Below, one piece after another: positions 5,251 to 11,309 of a DNA stretch of 64,000 nucleotides. The notes below the pieces were generated by a model. It worked only from the letters and a program-made list of their open reading frames with translations, ran no database searches and was not told the origin of the DNA. The stretch's first letter is position 1; every line of letters starts with the position of its first letter. Origin of the DNA: a virus. The translations under genes were made by a program, and so were the position numbers. Location of the stretch: the IMG/VR virus record IMGVR_UViG_3300035564_000075, positions 1-64,000 of that record, one strand, 5' to 3'.

Positions 5251-5322
5251 GCAACCGTAGTCCAGCGGTTAAGACGGTGGCCCCTCAAGCCTCCGACCCG
5301 AGTTCGATCCTCGGCGGTTGCA
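5251..5322 (+). tRNA. tRNA-Glu(CTC)
   Basis: Acceptor GCAACCG/CGGTTGC is perfect. Stem GTGGC/GCCTC (one mismatch) closes CCCTCAA, giving CTC with C at position 33. T arm CCGAG-TTCGATC-CTCGG. Confidence 0.88.
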
Positions 5323-5337
5323 CCTAGGAGAGCAAAC

Positions 5338-5487
5338 ATGTTCAGATGTAGATCCTGTTCTGCTGATTGTTTTGGTATGTCGCACGATCATGGCAAGTTT
5401 GGTTGTATCTATTGCCATTGTAGAAAGACAGAAGAACAGGTCGAACTGGAAGGAGAGCCTCCAAGTTCGTATGCCCTTGTCGTCTAG
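5338..5487 (+). CDS. small cysteine-rich zinc-ribbon-like protein
   Basis: A 49-residue ORF starts at an ATG with AGGAGA seven bases upstream. It begins MFRCRSCSADCFGM and continues GCIYCHCRK, giving two paired cysteine clusters (C-x2-C-x3-C and C-x2-C-x-C) that could bind zinc. Histidines lie between them. The C-terminus is acidic and proline-containing. Its last 15 bases lie inside the next tRNA-Glu gene, the same arrangement as two other short genes in the array. No family is recognised. The good ribosome binding site and clustered cysteines make it a likely real gene despite its size. Confidence 0.6.
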   Translation: MFRCRSCSADCFGMSHDHGKFGCIYCHCRKTEEQVELEGEPPSSYALVV

Positions 5488-5544
5488 CGGCCAGGACGTA
5501 AGCCTTTCAAGCTTGCAAGCAGAGTTCGAGTCTCTGCAAGGGCA
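5473..5544 (+). tRNA. tRNA-Glu(TTC)
   Basis: Acceptor GCCCTTG/CAAGGGC is perfect. Stem TAAGC/GCTTG closes CTTTCAA, giving TTC with T33. T arm GCAGAG-TTCGAGT-CTCTGC. Confidence 0.92.
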
Positions 5545-5548
5545 CTAT

Positions 5549-5620
5549 TCACGAGTACCATAATGGAAGTGGGCACGACTGTTAATCGTGTACGTGGTGG
5601 TCCGACTCCACCCTCGTGAG
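5549..5620 (+). tRNA. tRNA-Asn(GTT)
   Basis: Acceptor TCACGAG/CTCGTGA is perfect. Stem CACGA/TCGTG closes CTGTTAA, giving GTT with T33. T arm GGTGG-TCCGACT-CCACC has C at position 55. Confidence 0.92.
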
Positions 5621-5624
5621 CTAT

Positions 5625-5697
5625 GGGATCATGGTCTAACGGCCCATGACGCTTCCCTGTCAAGGAAGTAGTGAGAGTTCGACCCTCTCTGGTCCCG
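5625..5697 (+). tRNA. tRNA-Asp(GTC)
   Basis: Acceptor GGGATCA/TGGTCCC. Stem CTTCC/GGAAG closes CTGTCAA, giving GTC with T33. T arm GAGAG-TTCGACC-CTCTC. Confidence 0.92.
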
Positions 5698-5719
5698 CCT
5701 TGTGGTATAATGTACGTAT

Positions 5720-5791
5720 AGGTTGTTCGTCCAACGGCCAGGATAAGCGTCCCCAAAACGTTTGATGGGAGTTCGAATCTCTCACGACCTG
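5720..5791 (+). tRNA. tRNA-Trp(CCA)
   Basis: Acceptor AGGTTGT/ACGACCT. Stem AGCGT/ACGTT closes CCCCAAA, giving CCA with C at position 33. T arm GGGAG-TTCGAAT-CTCTC. A TATAAT at 5706-5711 lies just upstream but lacks a -35 box. Confidence 0.9.
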
Positions 5792-5801
5792 CCTTTCTTA
5801 T

Positions 5802-5875
5802 CTGGGATTAGCTCAGTCCGGTAGAGCACTGCGCCTGGGACGCAGGGGCCACAGGTCCAAATCCTGTATCTCAGA
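5802..5875 (+). tRNA. tRNA-Pro(TGG)
   Basis: Acceptor CTGGGAT/ATCTCAG. Stem CTGCG/CGCAG closes CCTGGGA, giving TGG with C at position 33. T arm ACAGG-TCCAAAT-CCTGT has C at position 55. Confidence 0.92.
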
Positions 5876-5879
5876 CTAT

Positions 5880-5951
5880 TGCCCCCTCATCTAACGGTAA
5901 GGATGGCTGGCCTTGAACCAGAGCATCGAGGTTCGAATCCTTGGGAGGCAG
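5880..5951 (+). tRNA. tRNA-Gln(TTG)
   Basis: Acceptor TGCCCCC/GGAGGCA has one mismatch. Stem CTGG/CCAG closes CCTTGAA, giving TTG with C at position 33. T loop TTCGAAT. Confidence 0.9.
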
Positions 5952-6004
5952 CTAGCTTGTCCTGCAGGCAAGCATGGACTAGACATCAACAGTGTCTAGT
6001 TTAT

Positions 6005-6076
6005 TGTCCCCTCGTCTAACGGTTAGGACCCCTGCCCCTGGAGCAGGGTATCGTAGTTCGAATCTACGGGAGACAG
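6005..6076 (+). tRNA. tRNA-Gln(CTG)
   Basis: Acceptor TGTCCCC/GGAGACA has one mismatch. Stem CCTGC/GCAGG closes CCCTGGA, giving CTG with C at position 33. T arm CGTAG-TTCGAAT-CTACG. Close paralogue of the tRNA-Gln(TTG) gene upstream. Confidence 0.92.
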
Positions 6077-6081
6077 CCTTT

Positions 6082-6154
6082 GCCGCTTTAGCTCAGTTGG
6101 TAGAGCGCATGCCCGAAGAGCATGGCGTCGGCAGTCCGATTCTGTCAGGCGGCA
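6082..6154 (+). tRNA. tRNA-Phe(GAA)
   Basis: Acceptor GCCGCTT/AGGCGGC. Stem CATGC/GCATG is perfect and closes CCGAAGA, giving GAA with C at position 33. T arm GGCAG-TCCGATT-CTGTC has C at position 55. Last tRNA of the array. Confidence 0.92.
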
Positions 6155-6174
6155 CACGAATAATAGAGGAAAAT

Positions 6175-6357
6175 ATGAACTGTCCAAATTGTGGTAGAGT
6201 GATTTATGGTTTTTGGAAATATCCGGTAAGCTTGGCATGCAGTTGGAAATGCTTTCGTAGGCTTATTGCAGAAGGCAAGATCCCCAGAATAACCCCAGAA
6301 CGAAGTTATGAAGAACTTGGCATTTCAGCACCCAATAAGAAGGAAGAAAATTCCTAA
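6175..6357 (+). CDS. small zinc-finger-like protein
   Basis: A 60-residue protein with AGAGGAAA before the ATG. It starts MNCPNCGRVIYGFWKYP and then LACSWKC, giving C-x2-C and C-x3-C pairs that look like a zinc ribbon. The C-terminus is polar and lysine/glutamate-rich. The reading frame is open upstream through the tRNA-Phe gene, but the ATG at 6175 is the only start with a binding site. The stop lies inside the first TTCCTAATAGGAA palindrome, whose AGGA then serves the methyltransferase. No family is recognised. Confidence 0.65.
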   Translation: MNCPNCGRVIYGFWKYPVSLACSWKCFRRLIAEGKIPRITPERSYEELGISAPNKKEENS

Positions 6358-6362
6358 TAGGA
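6352..6362. repeat. TCCTANTAGGA palindrome (A centre)
   Basis: TCCTAATAGGA holds the stop codon of the upstream gene and the ribosome binding site of the methyltransferase at 6369. Confidence 0.8.
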
Positions 6363-6368
6363 AACTAT

Positions 6369-7088
6369 ATGGACATAGCAAATCATACTTGTGCTGTTTG
6401 TAAACACCCATACACGCATCAACTTTATAGCCTTCCTGGACGAGATCCAAATATGTGGGCAGAGATGTATCTCTGCCCTATTTGTTATTCCTTGACTCCG
6501 GACTATGGCACCGTTCTATCAAAAGAGCAGGCCGATGCAGATATGATTGCATCATTCCCTACTCAGGACTGGGTAAAGAATAGAGATGCACTTATGGGAC
6601 TTGTGAAGTTCTATGAAGGGGAAATCAACAGGAACGAACTGGTTGGAGAGGTTGGTGGCGGTCCTGGGTGTTTAGCATCTGCACTTATCAATAGTGGATA
6701 TGACTATATTGGTAGTGAACCTACTCCACTTTGTGAACGAGCCAAGAAGGTCTTTGGCATTCCCGATAATAGGTATATGCAGACAGACTATAATGGCTTC
6801 TTTATGATGACAGAGGGACAGAAGTTTGGAACTATCTTTATGTGGCATGTTCTGGAGCATGTGCAAGATCCCATGGAGCTACTTACTAAGACTTATGATT
6901 CCCTGCTTCCTGGCGGCAAGATTATTGCAGAGATTCCATTGCCAATTCCAGCATATATCTTTCCGGATCATCTCTCCTTCTTTTCGAAGCCAACACTCTT
7001 ATACATAAAGAGCACGATCGGTTTTTCTGAACATATCACAAGAGAAGTCAAGGACTGGAACTATATGTCCTTCATAATGAGGAAATAA
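6369..7088 (+). CDS. class I SAM-dependent methyltransferase with zinc-binding N-terminus
   Basis: The 239-residue protein starts with two C-x2-C pairs (CAVCKH near residue 7, CPICYS near 36), a zinc site often fused to sugar C-methyltransferases. The Rossmann methyltransferase core follows: GEVGGGPG near residue 98 is the SAM-binding motif, and MWHVLEHVQDP near 157 is the motif of the Methyltransf_23 group, ending LLPGGKIIAEIPLP. The C-terminal domain of full-length sugar C-methyltransferases is missing. It is followed one base later by a glycosyltransferase and a HAD-like gene, so a sugar or glycan substrate is likely. The exact substrate is unknown; protein or lipid methylation cannot be ruled out. 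Confidence 0.82.
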   Translation: MDIANHTCAVCKHPYTHQLYSLPGRDPNMWAEMYLCPICYSLTPDYGTVLSKEQADADMIASFPTQDWVKNRDALMGLVKFYEGEINRNELVGEVGGGPGCLASALINSGYDYIGSEPTPLCERAKKVFGIPDNRYMQTDYNGFFMMTEGQKFGTIFMWHVLEHVQDPMELLTKTYDSLLPGGKIIAEIPLPIPAYIFPDHLSFFSKPTLLYIKSTIGFSEHITREVKDWNYMSFIMRK

Positions 7089-7089
7089 T

Positions 7090-7749
7090 ATGCCAGAAAA
7101 AGATGCGGTACTGATACAGCAAAGTTGGCATGGCAGGAACGATGTCAGATGGCCTGGATTGAACAATCTAGGCATGATTGCATTGACGGAAGATAGGAAT
7201 AGGAAGTACTGCCAACTCCACGACATGGATTACTGGTGTGTAAAGGAAACCATCACGGATCTCCCTATGGATGAAAAGACTTGGGAGAGGGTAGAACTGA
7301 TAAAGAAAGCACTTGCTCAAGGATACCAGAAAGTCATCTGGTTGGATGTAGATACTGTCATAAAGAAACCTGAATACGATCTTCGTGATGCATGCATACG
7401 AATTGGCATGTGCTATGATACTGAGTTTGAACTGAAGCACTACAATTGTGGTGCGATGTACTTTGACAATATACCATCCACACGCAAGTTTGTGGATGAA
7501 TGGAACTATGTTCCTGGTGCCTTTTGGGGAGGACACTATTGGCATGAACAGTCTATTCTGAATAAGAATATGCCGCAATATCCAGACACTTTCTACAGAC
7601 TTCCCAATAAGTGGAATGCCTATATTGGCACTCCATGCGCAGAAGATGATATAATAGTGAAAGCATGGCATGGTTATTTCCCAGGCAATGACAAAATTAC
7701 AGCAATGAAAGCCTGTCTTGCAGGACTTTCTGATATAGAGGGAGCATGA
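7090..7749 (+). CDS. GT-A-fold glycosyltransferase
   Basis: A 219-residue protein of the nucleotide-diphospho-sugar transferase fold. The metal-binding DxD motif is in VIWLDVDTV (D86-V-D88). Downstream come NCGAMYFDN, HEQSILN and a late WHGY, a pattern like small galactosyl or mannosyl transferases (GT34-like). It should move a sugar from a nucleotide sugar to an acceptor in the cytoplasm; donor and acceptor cannot be read. It sits between a methyltransferase and a HAD-like gene, with the next start overlapping its stop by four bases, so the three are probably made together as a glycan-modifying set. Confidence 0.78.
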   Translation: MPEKDAVLIQQSWHGRNDVRWPGLNNLGMIALTEDRNRKYCQLHDMDYWCVKETITDLPMDEKTWERVELIKKALAQGYQKVIWLDVDTVIKKPEYDLRDACIRIGMCYDTEFELKHYNCGAMYFDNIPSTRKFVDEWNYVPGAFWGGHYWHEQSILNKNMPQYPDTFYRLPNKWNAYIGTPCAEDDIIVKAWHGYFPGNDKITAMKACLAGLSDIEGA

Positions 7750-9131
7750 ACTCGTGGGATCTATTCGACACGCTTATTGGAAGATGGTATGGGGACCCAA
7801 TCAGTATATTTTTTGAGGTAGAAAGGCGCGCAGACTTCCCTGGATTCGTCAAAATCAGGCGGGATTCTGAATTGGAGCTCTATCCACTTGGCAAAAATGT
7901 CACTTTGGATGACATCTACCTAAATTTTCAGAAGAAAACGGGCGTTACTGACGAAAAAATGAAGGAATTGATGGCTCTTGAGCTTGAAATGGAGCTTTTG
8001 ATGTCATTTCCTATCACCAAGAACTCAAAAAGAGTGCAAAAAGGCGATATTGTTGTCTCCGACATGTATTTGCCAAAGGATTTCATGGAGACACTGCTGG
8101 AAAAGAATGGAATTGGACCAGTAAGTGATATTTATGTAGCCTCTGGTGGTAAGGGAAGTGGAAATATATGGCCGACTGTCCATCAGAAGTTCCGCCCCGA
8201 GATCCATACTGGTGATAATAAGTGGTCCGACTGCGATATGCCACGCAGACGTGGAATTCGCACCGCCTGCTATGAGGATGTCAAGAGTGAAGGCGAAACT
8301 TTGCTGGAAAAGGATGGATTCCAGAGAATAGCAAACCTATCAAGGGTATTACGTTTGTCTTGCCCATATACTAATTCATCTGAAAGACTGGTATGGGATG
8401 AACAAGCTACAATAAACATTCCGATCCTGATCCTGGTATCTCTTTACATACCACTTATCTATAGCGGCAAGCGCGTGCTGATGTCCACCAGAGATTGTAA
8501 CAATCTCCTGAACATCTTTCCGCTTATAGTTCCAAATATGAAGGCAGAAGAGTTCTTCACTTCTAGGAAGTGCTACTGGTCAGGTAGTCAAGAATACATG
8601 TCGTATGCACGTTACAAACTTGGCATTGATGATCCATTGATAGTTGATTTCCATGGAAGCGGCAACAGTCTTGATCACTTCTTCGGACAATTCAGCAAGT
8701 ATCCTAAGTGCTTTACGATCGTACAGACTAGACCGAGAGGAGTTCCTCCAATGCTGTGGAGAAAGTACATAGTCGATCGCACATTTGAAGACATGTTCGC
8801 ATTGCGAGATGGGATCATGTGGGAGATAGAGAATGCAAATCTGGACGAGGTTGGTAGTGTCATGGATGTTCGCAATGGCGTGCCTATTAGGGCACCACTA
8901 CGTTACAAAACAGATATGGTCAAGGTACAACATGCTGCAGTTGCTGCTGCAGTCGATCTACTGAAGAAAGGATTCGATATTCATCCTGTGGTAGAGTCAA
9001 AGGCTGGCATAGAGAGCACTGTAACATCTTTGCTGAAGATCCTGGGACATAACGGCGCTGCGATTCTCAAGACTGGTGTGCCTGATATAAATGACTGGCC
9101 TGGGTCTGTACTTTTGAAAGATATAAAGTGA
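7746..9131 (+). CDS. HAD-like protein of the FDIFDTL type
   Basis: This 461-residue protein opens with WDLFDTLIGR (residues 4-13), the nucleophile motif of the large HAD-like proteins often found in polysaccharide and glycosyltransferase clusters. The second motif VVSDMYLPKDF near 107 and GDNKWSDCDMPRRRGI near 160 are also typical, with the aspartates kept. The second half (from about residue 210) contains RVLMSTRDCNNLL and is not assigned; it may bind or transfer a sugar or lipid phosphate. It overlaps the glycosyltransferase gene by four bases. The likely role is phosphate transfer or hydrolysis during glycan building. Precise reaction unknown. Confidence 0.65.
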   Translation: MNSWDLFDTLIGRWYGDPISIFFEVERRADFPGFVKIRRDSELELYPLGKNVTLDDIYLNFQKKTGVTDEKMKELMALELEMELLMSFPITKNSKRVQKGDIVVSDMYLPKDFMETLLEKNGIGPVSDIYVASGGKGSGNIWPTVHQKFRPEIHTGDNKWSDCDMPRRRGIRTACYEDVKSEGETLLEKDGFQRIANLSRVLRLSCPYTNSSERLVWDEQATINIPILILVSLYIPLIYSGKRVLMSTRDCNNLLNIFPLIVPNMKAEEFFTSRKCYWSGSQEYMSYARYKLGIDDPLIVDFHGSGNSLDHFFGQFSKYPKCFTIVQTRPRGVPPMLWRKYIVDRTFEDMFALRDGIMWEIENANLDEVGSVMDVRNGVPIRAPLRYKTDMVKVQHAAVAAAVDLLKKGFDIHPVVESKAGIESTVTSLLKILGHNGAAILKTGVPDINDWPGSVLLKDIK

Positions 9132-9156
9132 TATAATCAAGCATTGGAGAGCAGAT

Positions 9157-9360
9157 ATGGACATAAAGGATATTAGAGAAAAGAAAATTGAACTTGAGCG
9201 CAATCTTGAGATAGAGATAACCAAACTCTTGTCTCAATTCACCAAGGAAACCGAGATAAGCATCTCCGGTATTCGTGCGTCAATGAATACCATGAGAACT
9301 TATGGAAATAAGGATGTTGATTACATTGTCGAAGTATTTACCGACGTTAATTGGTCATAG
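9157..9360 (+). CDS. small helical protein, unknown
   Basis: A 67-residue protein with GGAGAGC before its ATG. The first half is charged and helix-forming (IREKKIELERNLEIEITKLL), the second half ends in acidic and aromatic residues. No motif is recognised. It lies just before the bacterioferritin gene, eight bases apart, and may share its transcript. A TATAAT at 9134-9139 is a possible -10 box but lacks a -35. Confidence 0.55.
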   Translation: MDIKDIREKKIELERNLEIEITKLLSQFTKETEISISGIRASMNTMRTYGNKDVDYIVEVFTDVNWS

Positions 9361-9368
9361 GAGCTATT

Positions 9369-9833
9369 ATGAATGGGAATCCTGAAGTAATCGATCGTTT
9401 GAACTTTCTTCTCAAGTCTGAACTGGCTGCAATCAATCAATATGTGGTGCATGCGCAGATGGATGAGATCTACGGCTATGATAAACTGTCAGAGTACGTG
9501 ATGAAGCGTGCCAAAGACGAAATGAAGCACGCAGAAATGCTTATTGAGCGTATGCTCTTCCTTAGAGGTATGCCAATTGTGAGCATCCTAGATCCTATCT
9601 TTGTTGGACAGGATGTTGAGACACAATTGAATAATGATCACTCTTCCGAAGAGACTGCCATCAAGAACTACAATGAAGCTATCCGTCTATGCACAAATCT
9701 TGAGGATGTGGGCACTGAAGAAATTCTAGAAGACATCCTGGAAGATGAAGAGCGCCATATTCGTGAGATTGAAGAGAAGCAGTATCATATAGCGCAGATG
9801 GGCATTGCGAACTTCCTGTCTCTACAGGCATAG
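9369..9833 (+). CDS. bfr: bacterioferritin
   Basis: The 154-residue protein has the length of a bacterioferritin subunit (about 158). With the start at 9369 (GGAG upstream) every diiron ferroxidase ligand falls at the Escherichia coli Bfr number: E18, E51, H54, E94, E127 and H130. M52, the axial heme ligand between subunits, is also present (KDEMKHAEM). Bacterioferritins form 24-subunit shells that oxidise Fe(II) and store Fe(III). In a phage it could protect DNA from Fenton chemistry or control the iron supply of the infected cell. A short cysteine-rich gene follows one base after the stop. The gene appears intact and functional. Confidence 0.93.
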   Translation: MNGNPEVIDRLNFLLKSELAAINQYVVHAQMDEIYGYDKLSEYVMKRAKDEMKHAEMLIERMLFLRGMPIVSILDPIFVGQDVETQLNNDHSSEETAIKNYNEAIRLCTNLEDVGTEEILEDILEDEERHIREIEEKQYHIAQMGIANFLSLQA

Positions 9834-9834
9834 T

Positions 9835-10053
9835 ATGAAAACCAAAGATTTCTATGCTACTAGCATGTCTGCTTCCACAAGAACCTTTAGTGACTACAAA
9901 GGCGTAGACGAAAGTAAGACATTATGCACATACTGTCTACTAAGACAGCAATGTGAGATATTCAATGCGAATAGAGCACTGCAAAATGAGTTCAATATCA
10001 GAACCCAGATTGTAGAGTGCCCACGCATGATAGAGGACCCAAATTATGAATAG
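9835..10053 (+). CDS. small four-cysteine protein next to bacterioferritin
   Basis: A 72-residue protein starts two bases after the bacterioferritin stop and overlaps the next gene by eight bases. It contains LCTYCLLRQQCEIF and a later VECPRM, that is C-x2-C-x5-C plus one more cysteine, able to bind zinc or an iron-sulfur cluster. The position recalls Bfd, the ferredoxin that helps release iron from bacterioferritin, but the Bfd fold and cysteine spacing are not matched. It could be an unrelated redox or zinc protein. Confidence 0.6.
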   Translation: MKTKDFYATSMSASTRTFSDYKGVDESKTLCTYCLLRQQCEIFNANRALQNEFNIRTQIVECPRMIEDPNYE

Positions 10054-10996
10054 AATCATTCTTTTGAAAGACGAGTTTCCGGAAGCAGACAAGATAACTA
10101 GTCTACCAGACAATGTTACAGTGTTTGATATGTTTGCGGTAGAGCCACCTGATGCACCAGAGATAACTTCTGTACTTGCCATCCACAATGCCTATCCGGA
10201 AAGAGAATTGGCTGCAATTGTTGGTGTAAAGCCGCGTGATCCAGTTGCTTACATATCACGCATGGTAAATACCTCACTATTCTCTCAGATCATAGTGAGA
10301 GTGACTGACTTCCCGAGAACATCTGCTGCAACCATTCAGGATTTCCGTGGAATGGGCTTCAAGAGTGTGAAGATCGGGATTATGGCACCCATTGACAAGC
10401 TGATCGATGAGGATTCTGCTGCAAGGCGAATCTTTGCCGCCATGGGACTGTCCAATGCGTTTCTTGTCCCAAGTTTCCGTTATATCCCAACCAAAGAGGA
10501 TCATTCACGAATTCTGACTGCACTTCTGCAACTTCGTGAGTCCATGCGTGGAGTTTCCATCGTTCCAAGCATTTCTTTGGTTCCTGGAGACAGTGAACCC
10601 GCAGAAAGCGTTCAGGACTTCTATAAGAAGACACTTTTGCCAATTACGGATGGATTGCTGATCCTTTCTTACAAAACCATCCAAAACAACCAAATCTATA
10701 ATGCACTTATCGGTATGGAGGATGAAATGCCAAAAAAGACCAAAACTGCTGTTGTAACTCCCGTTGATGAGCCTATTGTTGCTCAGGGAACCGTAAATGT
10801 CGATACTTTGTCTAAAAGAAGCAGGCCATCACTTCAGGCGACTGTTCTTGCAGAAAAAGGTCGTCTTCACATGGGCGACACCGTAAAATTCGTTCAAATT
10901 GTCCGTCCATTGCCAGATCTTATTTTCGGTCGCTCTCCGGATGGATTCTGGGCTGTAATCAAGAGTGGTAGTGCAGATTATATCAAGCTAGACTAA
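10046..10996 (+). CDS. unknown protein with C-terminal SH3-like domain
   Basis: A 316-residue protein. Residues 1-225 contain alternating strands and helices (for example LFSQIIVRVTDFP, FKSVKIGIMAP, GVSIVPSISLVPGD) that could form a barrel or Rossmann-type fold; no catalytic motif is recognised. A lysine/proline linker leads to a C-terminal segment (from about 245, GTVNVDTLSKRSRPSLQATV ... FWAVIKSGSADYIKLD) that looks like a bacterial SH3 domain. Such domains often bind cell wall or proteins. It lies just upstream of the packaging genes. Function unknown. Confidence 0.6.
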   Translation: MNRIILLKDEFPEADKITSLPDNVTVFDMFAVEPPDAPEITSVLAIHNAYPERELAAIVGVKPRDPVAYISRMVNTSLFSQIIVRVTDFPRTSAATIQDFRGMGFKSVKIGIMAPIDKLIDEDSAARRIFAAMGLSNAFLVPSFRYIPTKEDHSRILTALLQLRESMRGVSIVPSISLVPGDSEPAESVQDFYKKTLLPITDGLLILSYKTIQNNQIYNALIGMEDEMPKKTKTAVVTPVDEPIVAQGTVNVDTLSKRSRPSLQATVLAEKGRLHMGDTVKFVQIVRPLPDLIFGRSPDGFWAVIKSGSADYIKLD

Positions 10997-11018
10997 AACT
11001 GAAACCAAGAGGTATAAA

Positions 11019-11309
11019 ATGACCAGAACTCTACTATCTAAGAACAAAGACATAACACCAGAGGACAGCCGTGAAGTTGATAATGATGGAATGGTCAAAC
11101 TAATGCGTGCACGTGGCTTTGTGCAGGCTGCTATCGAAGCAGACAACATGCGCTTGATCTACATCTTCCCAAGAAAGGAAACTCAGCCATTGCTGGATGA
11201 GATACTTGCAAATAAGCCAATTATGATCGAATGGCAGAAGTATCGTGATGCAGAGGAAGAGTGGAAGACAACCCTATCCATTCTGAAGGAAATGCGTGGC
11301 AGGAAGTAA
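11019..11309 (+). CDS. small protein before terminase, possible small-subunit candidate
   Basis: A 96-residue charged, helical protein with GAGGTATAAA before the ATG. No helix-turn-helix motif is clear. Its place directly before the large terminase, with the terminase start inside its end, makes it a candidate for the small terminase subunit or another packaging helper. There is no sequence evidence beyond position. Confidence 0.5.
   Translation: MTRTLLSKNKDITPEDSREVDNDGMVKLMRARGFVQAAIEADNMRLIYIFPRKETQPLLDEILANKPIMIEWQKYRDAEEEWKTTLSILKEMRGRK

Noticed and set aside
86-6154. Shifting the anticodon one base so that a T in loop position 3 becomes T33
   Set aside because: It would work for loops such as CCTCTAA but fails for CCCATAA, CCCTTAA, CCCCAAA and CCCTGGA, and it would give nonsense anticodon sets. 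The standard register gives full seven-base loops and a sensible set.
5992-6174. Long N-terminal extension of the 60-residue zinc protein through tRNA-Gln and tRNA-Phe
   Set aside because: The extension is open only by chance across tRNA genes and has no ribosome binding site; the ATG at 6175 does.
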